Below are positions 31,630-42,620 of a DNA stretch of 64,000 bases, piece by piece. Below the pieces are notes generated by a model. It was not told the origin of the DNA, searched no databases, and saw only the letters and a program-made list of their open reading frames with translations. The position numbers and the translations under genes were made by a program. Within the stretch, counting starts at the first letter, position 1. Every line of letters starts with the position of its first letter. The DNA is from Protula sp. h YS-2021 (Eukaryota; Annelida; Polychaeta; Sabellida; Serpulidae): the NCBI GenBank assembly GCA_949752745.1, contig OX457025.1, positions 54,469,869 to 54,533,868 on the forward strand. The letters run 5' to 3'.

Positions 31630-31890
31630 ACTATAGCTTACAGGTTTGTTTCTTGTTTCCTGCATTTCATCTCTCTTTGTCATCAGTGATGCACCGCCTT
31701 TTGTTGGTTGTTGGTTTCGCCCGTTTCAGCATAAGAGCATTTAGGCGGCCGGGCCACGGTAGTTGATCAATCCACCGTCTTAGAGAGATGAGGCACAATC
31801 ATGATGGTAATCATTGCTTGTCGTGTCGTTTCAGCCAGATCCAATTTGACGTCTTTTCTGCTGTGTTTTGACATTCTTTACTTATACGTA
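31630..31890 (-). repeat. 3' end of a second copy of the RLE retrotransposon
   Basis: About 260 bp nearly identical to 27740-27995, same orientation, covering the last codons (NWIWLKRHDKQ) and 3' UTR. Its 3' end abuts the 5' end of the larger copy, a head-to-tail arrangement. Confidence 0.85.
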
Positions 31891-31897
31891 ACCCATT

Positions 31898-32056
31898 CAA
31901 CAGCTGTCCCCCTCTCTCCACACTCACAGTTATTCATTTTTCCCCACAGGGGGCATATATGCGATCGACCACGTGTCAGTCGGTCTGTCAGCAAGAGCTT
32001 GTTAACACTTAAAAACTCCTGCAAAAAATTTCATGAAACTCGGTATGTGGCTTTTT
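31898..32056 (+). mobile_element. HINE-like element C, 5' fragment
   Basis: Copy of the first about 160 bp of the element at 26634 (CAACAGCTGTCCCCCTCTCT to GAAACTCGGTATGTGGCTTT). Confidence 0.75.
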
Positions 32057-32069
32057 AATATTTTCTTAC

Positions 32070-32570
32070 TTCTTTATTAAAATACTAGATTATGCGGATG
32101 CATCGGATCAATGGTGGGCAGATCGGGGCTTCCTTATTATTTAGTAACTCCACATAAGAAATCGTTATGCGTACACCCTGCAGGAGTTGAACCTACAATG
32201 ACAATAACAAAAAGGTGATAATATATGCACAGATTTAATAATATATGCACACATAATATGTCAACATAGGGAGACCTTTTGAATATGTTAAAAGACACTA
32301 AAGGTGTCACTTAGAGAGACCATAGATAAAAATAGTAAATAGGGAGACCAAAGTATGGTCTCCCAAATTTGCATTTTTGGGTTATATATCAATAATTATT
32401 ATATATGATGCGCATTTGATCCCGTTATTTACTATATTACCAAAGTTTGATGTGCCACCACCGGAGAGCGCAGTAACTCCACATAAGAAATCGTTATGCG
32501 TGCACCCTGCAGGAATTGAACCTACAATGACACTACCAAAGAAGTAGATAATATATACACACATTTGATA
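32070..32570 (-). repeat. repeat P: two tandem copies of a ~330-bp unit with B-box-like motif
   Basis: Each unit has GTAGGTTCAAYTCCTGCAGG (minus), which holds a Pol III B-box-like core, the stem GACACTAAAGGTGTC, and GGAGACCAAAGTATGGTCTCC. Copies also at 33826-33945 and 41720-42620. No convincing A box, so a tRNA origin is only possible. Confidence 0.65.
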
Positions 32571-33825
32571 GTACAATAAAACCCCGGATATAGACACCCC
32601 TCTATTATGGATACCCCTGAATTATGTACAGCATTTTTCATTCTGTTTTAAAACGCCATAGAGTCCTGTTATATCTAGACCCCTCCATTGTGGACATCCC
32701 TCTATTCAGAGTTAGGGACACTATTTTTATCCCTTAAGTACGGTTACACATTTAAAAAAATCCGTTTATTGTGAACAGTCAAATTGCTGTCCATATTTTG
32801 TACGTTATATAAACAACCTCTATCAGCTGGTTACTCGGTAGTGTTTGTTATCCCCTGTGGAACGGAGGGATATAGTTTTGAACTTTTCGGTCTGTCCGTC
32901 TGTCTGTCACGCTTCAGTCTCAAGCGCCTACAGGCCACATTAGTACATGCATTCGTTTCAAATTTTGTACACGTCTTCTCTAAACCCTTCTGCAGTGCAC
33001 TGACTAAGAATATTTTTTTTGGATCGGAAAAAAAATGACAAAATGGCGGACTATTGAAAATCGGCACTGGACTTAGCGTATATACGGCAGTCTCACCCGC
33101 CTACAGGCCACATTAATAGATGAATTCGTTTCATATTTTGTACACGGCTTCTCTGGAACCTTCCGCAGTGCAATGGTCAAGAATTTTCCGGATTGGGCAA
33201 AATGGCGGATTTTTCAAAATCGGCGCTGTACTTAGCGTACCTACGACATTCTCACGCGCCAACTGGTTAATGGATTGATTCGTCTAAATGTTAGACACTG
33301 CGTCTGCCTATCCTTCCACTTTTAAATTTTGCGTAGTCAACACGCAACAGCCTTACACAAACCATATCCCCCACTGGGGATAGACGTACTCCTCGAGACT
33401 TAGTCAAGTTTTTTACGCTATTGTTATCTATGGGTACTGAGTACAGTGCATGTAAAGGCAATAGGGCTATTACAAAAGATGTGTGCTTAAGGGAGAAGCT
33501 AAATACGACTGAACTCTATTGACATGTGCTCTGTCTTTTAAAATGCGTATAAATAAAACAATTAATTCATTGTCTTATACTCAGTTAAAATGCTATACAA
33601 CGTGTTAAGTCTGAATATCGGTGATGTGAAAAGAAAACGGAACGACCTCTCGCTATCTGATAAAGTTAAAATTATCAAAGCTAGTGATGGAAAAAGTGTA
33701 AGAAAAATAGGCGGAGATTTTAGTTGTAGTTGTCAAATAGAACAGGACCTCGAAATTGGGGACACCCCGCCATTAGGGGCAAAATTATTCAGTTACTTTT
33801 TGTCGCTTATAGCGGGGTTTCACTG
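32571..33825 (+). mobile_element. pogo/Tigger-like remnant
   Basis: Left end ACAATAAAACCCCGGATATA and right end TATAGCGGGGTTTCACTGTA are inverted repeats of pogo/Tigger type. At about 33626-33725 the plus strand encodes KRKRNDLSLSDKVKIIKASD and GKSVRKIGGDFSCS, the CENP-B/Tigger N-terminal helix-turn-helix. The rest of the transposase is missing; a HINE-like element sits at 32846-33388. Confidence 0.75.
32846..33388 (+). mobile_element. HINE-like element F with two core repeats
   Basis: 5' hairpin TTATCCCCTGTGGAACGGAG then GATATAG and TCTGTCCGTCTGTCTG. Core repeats start near 32923 and 33095 (GCCTACAGGCCACATTARTA, TTCGTTTCAWATTTTGTACA). A subterminal GGGGATA near 33378 is the inverted repeat of the 5' end. 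A further 5' copy is at 63472. Confidence 0.7.
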
Positions 33826-34794
33826 TATATGCACACAGAATATGCCAGCATAAGGAGACTTTTTGTATATGTTAAAAGACACTAAAGGTGTCACTTAAGA
33901 GAGACCATAGATAAAAAATAGCAAATAGGGAGCCCAAGGTAAACACACAGACGAAGCTGACCCTCCAGCTTCCGATATCGAAAAGTTAACCGTCAACAAC
34001 TTTTTTATTTTCAGTTTTTCTAGTAAATTTTGCATTAATAAATTTAGCTTTTGATTTTTTTAATTGTCAAAAAACTAAAAGCAGACAAATAAGTCAAATA
34101 ATGACCGATTTCTGAACGAAATCAAAACCACCGTCAACTTGGAACTCGGATTTTGCTTAAGTTATCTGCCAATACGCGACATGAGCGGAGCCTCTTTTGT
34201 TTCGCTTTGCTTCATTTAAATATAAGTATAAACGTTGTAAAATGTAAACAAACGCACGTGATTAACACTGTGCTTTTGTTATTATTCCTACGCACCGTCA
34301 AGACAAGACGAGAAGATAATTGTTACGTGTAAAAAGCAGGTCCGATACATAACCTTATCAACATATATTACTCGATAAAACTTAGTCAAAGTCAAATGGC
34401 GAGCGGCGCACTTTGGTTATGATAATTAGTGTTGACCTCACCATTATAAAAGTTTTATTTCCTATTGTAAGCAAAAAATAGAAAAAAAACGCCCATGTCA
34501 TGGTTGATGACTTTGTTCACGCTTTCAAATGATATATGAAGAAAAAATCTACATGTCAAATTGTAGAAATTATTGTGGCGAAACTTCGAGTGAAATACAA
34601 GATAAACATTAAAATTGGAAAATTTGAAAAACTGTCTTATAGAAATAAAAATATCGAATAAATTAACAAACAGGTCACGTTGTGTCACAGTTTTCTTTCA
34701 TCTTTCTAGTGAGATATGAATAGAATTTCTACGGGGTTAATGATAGAAAATATTGTAGCGAACCTTTGTCAGTGGTACAGTTTAAATATGATAG
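33826..34794. other. fragment of repeat P (to 33945), then no gene recognised
   Basis: 33846-33945 repeats the AAAGACACTAAAGGTGTCAC block. 33946-34794 is AT-rich and shows nothing coding. Confidence 0.4.
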
Positions 34795-35154
34795 ATGAAA
34801 ATGGCTTTGAAAACAATTGAGCCATATCACTACAACGGAGATGATGTCTTAGTTGGGAAATCTCAAGATGATGGTCTCATTATGTTCACTCAAAATTACT
34901 TGGTCAGATATCGCAACTTGATTGGGCCGCTAGCAAAAGCTTTACGTGGTCCTGCAGTGGTAGTGAACCATCATCGCCAGCCTCAGCGCAAGCATCATGA
35001 CGAAAAGAGAACTGTTACGTGTAAAAAGCAACTGACGACAAAAATGTGTGAAGTCAGAAGTCATCTGGCGACACAGTTTCTCAATCGGCGACAAAACCTT
35101 ATGTCGTCAGTTACTTACGCCATCTTTTTGCATATATGTTATTGTTTATTTTGA
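34795..35154 (+). other. open frame of unknown nature (119 codons)
   Basis: Begins MKMALKTIEPYHYNGDDVLV and includes DGLIMFTQNYLVRYRNLIG. No family recognised, no splice or promoter context. Its last third lies in a duplicated segment (35029-35137 and 35330-35447) that has inverted ends AACTGACGACA and TGTCGTCAGTT, so at least that part is repeat-derived. Possibly a chance frame. Confidence 0.2.
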
Positions 35155-35450
35155 ATAATAAATTTTAAAAATAAACAAATATGTGTAAAGCAACTATGAA
35201 ACAATAAAATTACTCAAAGCTTACAGTTTGTTTCTTTTAGTGCACTTGTACATAGAAGCAAACAACAAGAAAATAGTACAATTAGGCACTTATTTATTAA
35301 ACAAGTGTGTAAGTAGTTCAGTGAAGATAAAAAACTGCCAACTGACAACAAAACTGTGTGATAAATTTAAGTCAGAAGTCATCTGGCGACACCATTTCTC
35401 AACTGGCAACAAAACCTTATGTCGTTAGTTACTTACACCATCTTTTTGCA
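35029..35450. repeat. duplicated ~110-bp segment with inverted ends
   Basis: AACTGACGACA...TGTCGTCAGTTACTTACG at 35029-35125 recurs at 35340-35440 (AACTGACAACA...TGTCGTTAGTTACTTACA). Shared core GTCAGAAGTCATCTGGCGAC. Possibly two copies of a small MITE. Confidence 0.65.
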
Positions 35451-35647
35451 TATAAAAATGTGATTGACTCCAGAAAGAAAAACAATTACATTAAAGCTCT
35501 CGATAGTTTTTAGACAATTTTGGGAAAACAAATTTGGACAATAGCTCTGTGAAAATGGGGAAAAAAGAATTGGACTTTGTAAAAACGTCGCCATTAGCGC
35601 AATGTCGTTATACCCTGATGTACTTATAGGCGTGGTCTACTGGAATT

Positions 35648-36665
35648 ATATGTCTCCCCCTAAGGGAGACATATATAGCATTTGGTGTGTCCGTCCGTCC
35701 GTCCGTCCGTCCGTCCGCAGTGAGTTCTTATAAAATTAATGAGTCGATTTTTTTCAAAACATACATACATATTGGGGTACATGTCTAGATGATGTCCGTG
35801 GTATTTTTGTTTTCGTTTCCTCGAAATTCTATTTTTGGCAAATTTTTGAACATAGGGGGGGTTTCGTGCATTTTTTCACTTTGGCAGGCTATCTCTCCAA
35901 AACGGTTTGTTGGATTACGCTGAAACGTGGCAAGAACAACACACATATAGTGCAAATATTTATTGTGAAGCTTTACTTCATTTTCGCTGAAAATGTATTT
36001 TTGGCGAATTTTTAAATTTTTGATTTTGAACTTTTTTGGTTTGTTGGATTAAACTGAAACTTGGCAAGAAGAACTCACAAAACGTGTAAATGTTTACTGC
36101 GAAGTTTTTTTCAGTTCCGTTGAAAATGTATTTTTTGCGAATTTTTCAATTTTGGATATTTAACTTTTTTGACCATATTGTTGCAATATCTCCGAAACAG
36201 TTTGTTGGATTAGGCTGAAACGTGGCAAGAATAACCCACATATAGTGAAAATGTTTACTGCGAAGTTTCTTTTCATTTTCGTTGAAAATGTATTTTTTGG
36301 CGATTTTTTTAATTTTTGAATTTTAACTTTTTGGGCCATATTGTTAGCATATCTCCAAAACAGTTTGTTGGATTAGGCTGAAACTTGGCAGGAGGAACTC
36401 ACAAAACGTTTAAATGTTTACTACGAAGTTTTTCTTTATTTCCGTTGAAAATGTATTTTCGGCGAATTTTTCAATTTTTGATTTTAAAATTTTTTGGCCA
36501 TAATTGTTGCGATGTCTCCGAAACAGTTTGTTGGATTAGGCTGAAACATGGCAAGAAGAACCCATATGTAGTGGAAATGTTTACTGCGAAGTTTTTCCAC
36601 GTGACTGATTGGGGGCGGGGGAGACATATCCGTTTTTGTTTTAACAAAAACACTGGCCAATCTAG
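35648..36665 (+). mobile_element. complete HINE-like element B (type copy)
   Basis: Architecture: 5' end ATATGTCTCCCCC as part of a hairpin, (TCCG)n, five imperfect core repeats of about 150-175 bp (each AATGTATTTTTGGCGAATTT ... CTCCRAAACRGTTTGTTGGA ... GAAACNTGGCAAGA), subterminal GGGGGAGACATAT (the exact inverse of the 5' end), hairpin GTTTTTGTTTTAACAAAAAC, then ...CTAG before TT. This is the layout described for non-autonomous Helentrons (HINEs) and close to the bivalve pearl elements. No Rep/helicase is encoded. Confidence 0.78.
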
Positions 36666-36854
36666 TTAGCTACCAAATGCACTAAATTAATTTACTGTTT
36701 GCATTACTGCCGCTAGCGAATTAAAATACAAAACCGAGTAATGAACCAAATGTGTTTTTCTGTGGTTATTTGTCGGTCTTATGATGCAATATTATATATC
36801 AATGTATAATTCTGTATTTTACCGCTTTTATAAAAACTTATACTCCCATTAGCA

Positions 36855-37405
36855 GCCATCTAAATATTAGCTAAGTTAAATACTAATTTTTCATATTGAA
36901 AGCATGGTATTAACATACGGAAAACAAATGGATATAGTTGCACAATATTTTTTCTTAGATGAAATGTAATAGTATGGTATTGCAGTTCAAAATAAATATA
37001 TATAAAATATATAAAATTAAGAAAATTCTCGGAATTTTAGGTATGCTTTGTATTACTTATTGAATGGCCTGCGACGGCGTCACAAACAGTCGAAACACAT
37101 ATGTTGCGGAAGAATTTGCGGGAGTACAAATTTCTGACTGTTTCGAATAAAAAAAGAGTTCGGGCGTATAAATTTATGTATGATGCTGGATATAATATGT
37201 AGCAATATATGGATACTTACTTGCCACCACCTCTTTTCTATAATTTTTGTGTTTTAGCAGAAATGTGATGGAATATAACTCTTTTTATATGCTATAGTAA
37301 CGTATTGCTTGAAACATTTTGCACTATTTTATTAGTGGATGTGCATACAGCGACCGTGAAGAGTCTGCTTGTAAACATGGAGGTACAGAGCTGCTAACAT
37401 TAATT
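36855..37405 (+). repeat. dispersed repeat Q, copy 3
   Basis: Direct duplicate of 15650-16260 without the long (AT)n tract; see that entry. Confidence 0.8.
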
Positions 37406-37844
37406 AGGCCCCAACCCAAATACCATGGTCTATTCTGATCAGAAAACGTCGTTGGAATTTCTTTGGACACGCCTACAGATTGCCTGAAACGACACCAGCA
37501 AGTGGAGCTCTTAAAGAAGCAATTGAAACATTAAAAAGACCCCCAGGAAGACAAAAAACAACATACCTGTCAACAATAAAACGCGATCTACAAAATAAAG
37601 GAATCTACTCAATCTCACAAGCCAAAATATTAGCACAAAACCTTACTAGGTGGAGAGAATCAGTATAGAAACGTATAGAGCTTTGCTCTGAAAGCGTAAA
37701 CCGACGACGACGACGACCAACCCTTCGGATTGGGGCCTATAGGTTTGGGGTGTCCGTCCGTCCGTCTGTCCGCCATCGCTTTATACCCCTATGAATTTGG
37801 GGGGGCGGTTGGGGCCTGCGTGTGTTTCACAAATACTTACTTGT
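37406..37844 (+). mobile_element. HINE-like element A, copy 3, split by a LINE
   Basis: AGGCCCCAACCC ... TTCGGATTGGGGCCTATAGG ... GGTTGGGGCCT ... ACTTACTTGT. The paralogous locus at 16210 is empty (AACATTAATTTCTCATAC), which fixes the insertion between Ts. The hairpin is split by the LINE tail at 37418-37716. Confidence 0.85.
37418..37716 (+). mobile_element. 5'-truncated LINE tail inside the HINE hairpin
   Basis: Encodes RKRRWNFFGHAYRLPETTPA, then GRQKTTYLSTIKRDLQNKGI and AQNLTRWRESV plus stop, the C-terminal end of a non-LTR pol protein. It ends in a (GAC)n tail. The target duplication CCAACCC is exact (37411-37417, 37717-37723) and lies in the left arm at the loop of the HINE hairpin. Confidence 0.88.
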
Positions 37845-37879
37845 TTCTTATACGTATGTATCGAGCGATTTACGAGATA

Positions 37880-38225
37880 ATAAGCCAATTCGCACTTTTG
37901 ACTTTTGCCGAAAAGTTTTTGCGTTTCGGCTGAATTCAGGTGGGATAAGGATATAAAGAAATGATAGGAAAAAAACGGCAAAAATCAACAAAATTCCATT
38001 TTGCCAGAAATATAGTCACATGTTGGTCATTAAAGGCACTGAATAATATGTAAAATAGTTTTTAAAAGATCATGTGATGGCTTTATAAATTCGAAAGTGT
38101 GTATGTTGAAAGAAAATTAGAATTTTGATATTTTTCCCTTATCATTTCTTTATAATTTATCCCCCAACATTTTCAGTCGAAACAACACCGCCACCGGAAA
38201 AATCCGAAAGTGCGAATTGGCTTAT
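37880..38225. mobile_element. MITE family J, copy 1
   Basis: 346 bp with ends ATAAGCCAATTCGCACTTTT and AAAGTGCGAATTGGCTTAT. Internal phrase GGATAAGGATATAAAGAAAT. Other copies at 44688, 45038 and 55674. Confidence 0.85.
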
Positions 38226-38356
38226 GGGGATGACGGTTAGCTCAGTCGATAGAGCCTTGGGCCTGTAATCCTAAAGTCCCTGGTTCGAATCTGGACAGGG
38301 GTGGAAAGCAGGTGATTGACTTTCGCTCACGTTGCCTCAGCTAAACAACTGCACTA

Positions 38357-38851
38357 CCAGTAACCTACGTAGGATCGTTCGCCACTTTTGAATGGTTTTG
38401 CGCAATAATTTTCGTGTTTTAGACGCGATCCGGATATGCTTTTGTGTGTAGCAAATACAGGATTTTACACACGTTTTCTGTTATGCGCGAAGTAAAATGT
38501 CATGATTTACGAAAATGCCAGGCCGATGCATATTTTTTTCGGGCAGTATTTTCGAAGTGTAACTCGCCACTTTATTCTATCATCCCGAAATATAAATTTT
38601 AAGAGCAAACTGTAAGACTATTCAATTTGCTTTTCAAAATGACTGCTAAGAGCTATAAGGATTACACGTGAGCATAAACCTGACTCCAAATGTGTATACT
38701 AACAGTTTTCTTATAGCAGCTCAGTATTTTGCATTCGAGAACCAGTGGCAGTTGTCGGGAGGTTCTGCCAAAAATTTCGTTTCCGGGATAATTGTTGTTT
38801 TCGGGAGGTGACGATGCTACAAGCACAGGCGCATTCAGTCTAGGTTACTGG
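38357..38851. mobile_element. MITE family L, copy 1
   Basis: 495 bp, ends CCAGTAACCTACG and CTAGGTTACTGG, TA duplicated at the target (38355-38356, 38852-38853), as in Tc1/mariner-type elements. Inserted in the SINE. Confidence 0.85.
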
Positions 38852-38860
38852 TAGATTATT

Positions 38861-39363
38861 TAGTCCCAGCGGACCCTTTCTATCTTCCTAGGATAGACAG
38901 GGTCATCGTTCCTGCAATAGGAATGGCCATTGATCTCAATTTTCGAGGCTCTGGATCTTTCGGCTGACGTTCAAAGCCACGGAGGCTGGAACTGGCAGGC
39001 TCTTTCTTTAAAAGCACACTGAGAAGTACCCTGGCGCATTATTTTCGACCTCAGCGAAACTCCCAAACTAGAGTAAAACGTGGTTTTGCAACTGTCGATT
39101 CACTGTTATTGTGGGCGATAATGAGGGATTCGATGTCCTGATCTCAAGAATACACATATTTTTCTCAGTAAAAATTGCTATCTGACGACAAAACTTGTGC
39201 GCTATAATTTATAATTGGGCCATTTATGTGATGCAACCTTTCTAAAATGACACCGTTGGACCCAGTCGTGCGCCGAGATTTGAGAATTGACATCAATGGC
39301 ATTCCCTATTATAGGAACTATGACTCTTGCTGTCGTAGAAACTGCAAGAGTCATCTAGGACTA
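38861..39363. mobile_element. MITE family K, copy 1
   Basis: 503 bp, ends TAGTCC and GGACTA, with a perfect 9-bp target duplication TAGATTATT (38852-38860, 39364-39372). The 9-bp duplication would fit a Mutator-like source. The duplicated target includes the TA of MITE L, so K inserted after L. Confidence 0.85.
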
Positions 39364-39427
39364 TAGATTATTCACCACCACGGAATTCAAAATTAGCACA
39401 AATGAGTATTGCGGCCGTCCCTTAAAA

Positions 39428-39548
39428 AAGGCCTCACCAACAAAGCAGTCATACGTACAGCGAAACTCGTAGCTTCAACTAGGAACTCAAGAAAAACACA
39501 CAAACACGCTTTTACGCATCTCCAAGTAAGAACTGACATCTATAAACA
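39428..39548. other. short spacer, nothing recognised
   Basis: No repeat or coding signal seen. Confidence 0.3.
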
Positions 39549-39550
39549 TA

Positions 39551-40027
39551 CCAGTAACCTAAGTCAAATCCGCCTGTACCCGTGTCGTCGCCACCTCCCG
39601 AAAACAACAATTATCCCGGAAATGATTTTTTGCCGAACTTCCCGGCAACTACCACTGGTTCTCGAATGCAAAATATAGAGCTGCTATAAGTAAACCGTCA
39701 GTATACGCATGTCAAGTAAGATTTGTGTTCATATGTAACCATTATAGCTCTTAGCAGTCATTTTCAAAAGCGAGTTGATAGTCTTACAGTTTGCACTTAA
39801 AATTTATATTTCGGGATGATAGAATAAAGTGGCGAGTTACAGCTGGAAAATCATGCCCAAAAAAATACACCGGCCTTGCATTTTCGTAAATCATGACATT
39901 TTACTTCACAAAACTTGTGTAAAATTCTGAATTTGCTACATATAACAGCATCTCCGGATCGCGTCCAAAAGATGAGAGTTAATGCGCTAAAACCATTGAA
40001 AAGTGGCGAACAGTCCTAGGTTACTGG
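39551..40027. mobile_element. MITE family L, copy 2 (inverted relative to copy 1)
   Basis: 477 bp, ends CCAGTAACCTAAG and CCTAGGTTACTGG, flanked by TA. It is the reverse complement of 38357-38851 over most of its length; together they form a long inverted repeat with an approximately 700-bp spacer. Confidence 0.85.
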
Positions 40028-40204
40028 TAATTTTATTGCGACCACAACAGCAGATTGGAATAGCGTATTCCAGTAGCGTATTCCAAAAACATAGCCTAGC
40101 TTCAGAGCACGTTGAGGAATTTAACAATTACATTAGAAGTTCAGTCGTCTAGGATCCTTGGCGCGTGTGCGGTGTAGTAACGCCGTGAGATGTCACACCT
40201 TCAA

Positions 40205-41646
40205 TATTGCGAAGATTGCAAATCTGAAACCTATAAAAAAACTTGTGCTGAAACGGTAGATAAACAGTAAAACAGCAATATATTTCCTTCTTTTTTGCCG
40301 GAAAAGCCTGGAAGAACCTGTGTTGTTAGCCCAAGGTGCCATTGACTGAAAGTATGTCATTTTCTGCCGCATATTGTTATAATCTCCTAGGTACAAAGCC
40401 AGGATTCCCATGATGTTGAAAGGGTTGCAGCGATGTGCCAATTGCAAGGAGCCACGTTCAAATGCGGATTGCTCCTTTATCAACTTTAGAAGGTAAATAA
40501 AATTGCGATTCGGCGATAGATATTAAATTTTTTATTCATGGAAATACTGATCCCTGGCAGGGTTTAGATGTCGTAGAACCTGGTGACTGACTAGTACTAC
40601 TACTTGAGTTATAACATAGAGCACAAAAGTTTTGAATAAACCAATTCGTACTTTCATACTTTTTAAAATCCTCGAGGTGAGGAAGAATCCATGAGAGGAA
40701 GAAAAGAAGTGAATGTGACCCAGATAGGCCAAAAGCCAACTTCAGTTGCTGCATGCAAATTTACGTTCACGGTGCACTATCAGCAACTTGTTTTTCATAA
40801 TATTCCAAATTGATATTGCCCATATCCATTAACTAGAAGATTGGAACTACAGAGCATATGTTTTTGTTATTGTTGATATTAGTTAATTTTCCTACATGTT
40901 ACAGATATGACGCTGTGGCCCACTCAAATGTAGGAGAAATAGTACTCGTACTGATTAAAAGGTTGTCACTCGCTTCATTTAATATGTTGAAAATTATCGA
41001 ACGCTTATTGGATATATTTTTTGCAGGATAACCTGTCAAACCTGGCATATACGCGACCCGAGGATTTACAAGAATAAAAGCCAGACTCCGCAGAATACAA
41101 GTGACAAGAAAGCTTCAATAGATGGTGTCATGTCCTCAGGAGAAGCTACAGATGTACTTTCCCATTTGCTTGTGCTAGTATTGAATGTTGTTAACAGGTG
41201 TGGGATATTATATCTTTGTCAAGGTTAAAGTGTTCAAAATGTTAGAATTAATGATTGACACGAGACCTTATTTCAGTATACCTAATAGGAATTTAAATTG
41301 TGACGAAGGATATGGACTTGACGTGGCTTGTCATGTAATATTTTATTTTTGAAGCATATAGAGATGTATGGTATTGTACTTTCATTTGCTTTAGAATTAC
41401 TTTAAAAGCGGTACGATAATGAAGTACATGAATTGATATATAAGGGATTTAAATGAGCATATTTCGTAATTTCAGTGATGGCTTCTTCCTTAAGCACAAG
41501 AAAGCAAATGATGGCGTCATTGCCAGACTAGAAACGCCAGAAAATACCGATGTCTGCGACAAGTGTGACTTGGGCATCTTCAATGCACACCAACTGTGTA
41601 CCCAATGTGGAAGAAGCCTCCATTCAAACTGCTGCATTTTTCGAAG
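40205..41646 (+). pseudogene. partial direct duplicate of the KDM3-like gene (exons 1-4)
   Basis: Exons 40391-40492, 40905-40961, 41027-41197 and 41476-41646 match the first four recognised exons of the gene at 17346, with the same splice sites. Exon 1 is 102 nt instead of 101, which shifts the frame. Exon 3 has compensating indels. Exon 4 keeps the open frame lost in the other copy (VCDKCDLGIFNAHQLCTQCG) but ends early (SLHSNCCIFRR) before GTATCT, a donor-like site. No JmjC exons follow. A truncated segmental copy. Confidence 0.82.
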
Positions 41647-41719
41647 GTATCTGAAGTGACAAAATACTGAGAAGAGTGCGTGAACAAAACAGGTCTTTTC
41701 TGACTTCTTTATTAAAATA

Positions 41720-42620
41720 CTACATTATGCGGATGCAGCAGATCAATGGTGGGCAGATCGGGCGTGCTTATTAAAGAAGAACTACTTGAGAGCTGAGCAG
41801 AGCGCCCCCTCCAGCAAAGCGAAATAAACAAATGATTGCGACGGAGGTGCAGAAAGTGAAACAATAGCCAGAAGATATGTTGAGAAAGCGATCTAGCGGC
41901 TCAAATGTTTTATTGAGGAGTGAGGGGTATTGATGGGATAGTCATATATTTTATCACTATATTACTAAAGTTTGATGTGCCACCACCGGAGAGCGCAGTA
42001 ACTGCGCATAAAAATTCGTTATGCCTGCAACCCGAAGGAGTTGATCCTACAATGACACTAACAAAAAAGTAAATAATATATACACACATTTGATAATATA
42101 TGCACACAGAATAAGCCAACAATGGAAGACCTTTTGAACATGTTAAAAGACACTAAAGGTGTCACTTAGAGAGACCATACATAAAAAATAGTATATAGGG
42201 AGACCAAGGTATGGTTTCCCAAAGTTGTATTTTTGGGTTATATGTCATTGATTATTATATATGATGCGCATTTGGTCCCCCTATTTACAATATTACTAAA
42301 GTTTGGTGTGCCACAACCGGAGAGAGCAGTAACTCCGCATAAGAAATCTTTATGCGTGCACCCTGTAGGAGTTGAACCTACAATGACACTAAAAATATCA
42401 TATGATAATATATGCACACATTTGATAATATATGCACACAGAATATGCCAACATAGGGAAACCTTTTGTATATGCTAAAAGACACTAAAGGTGTCACTTA
42501 GAGAGACCACAGATAAAAAATAGTAAATAGGGAGACCAAAGCATGGTCTCCCAAAGTTATATTTTTGGGTTATATATCATTGATTATTATATATGATGCA
42601 CACTTGGTCCCTCTATTTAC
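41720..42620 (-). repeat. repeat P: further tandem copies
   Basis: Two units of about 330 bp (B-box-like motifs near 42022-42060 and 42350-42390; GACACTAAAGGTGTC near 42150 and 42480), same family as 32070-32570. The preceding ATTATGCGGATGCA phrase also occurs at about 32090. Confidence 0.7.

Larger units (their letters stand above)
38232..39427 (+). mobile_element. tRNA-derived SINE, copy 2, split by two nested MITEs
   Basis: Head 38232-38354 (GACGGTTAGCTCAGTCGATA, GGTTCGAATCTGG) and tail 39364-39427 (GATTATTCACCACCACGGAA, CGTCCCTTAAAAAA) rejoin to the same structure as the copy at 11354. The interruption consists of a MITE L (38357-38851) and a MITE K (38861-39363). Confidence 0.85.

Noticed and set aside
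32160..32200. tRNA-derived origin of repeat P
   Set aside because: Only a B-box-like motif is visible; there is no A box at the proper distance, so I list it as an unclassified repeat.
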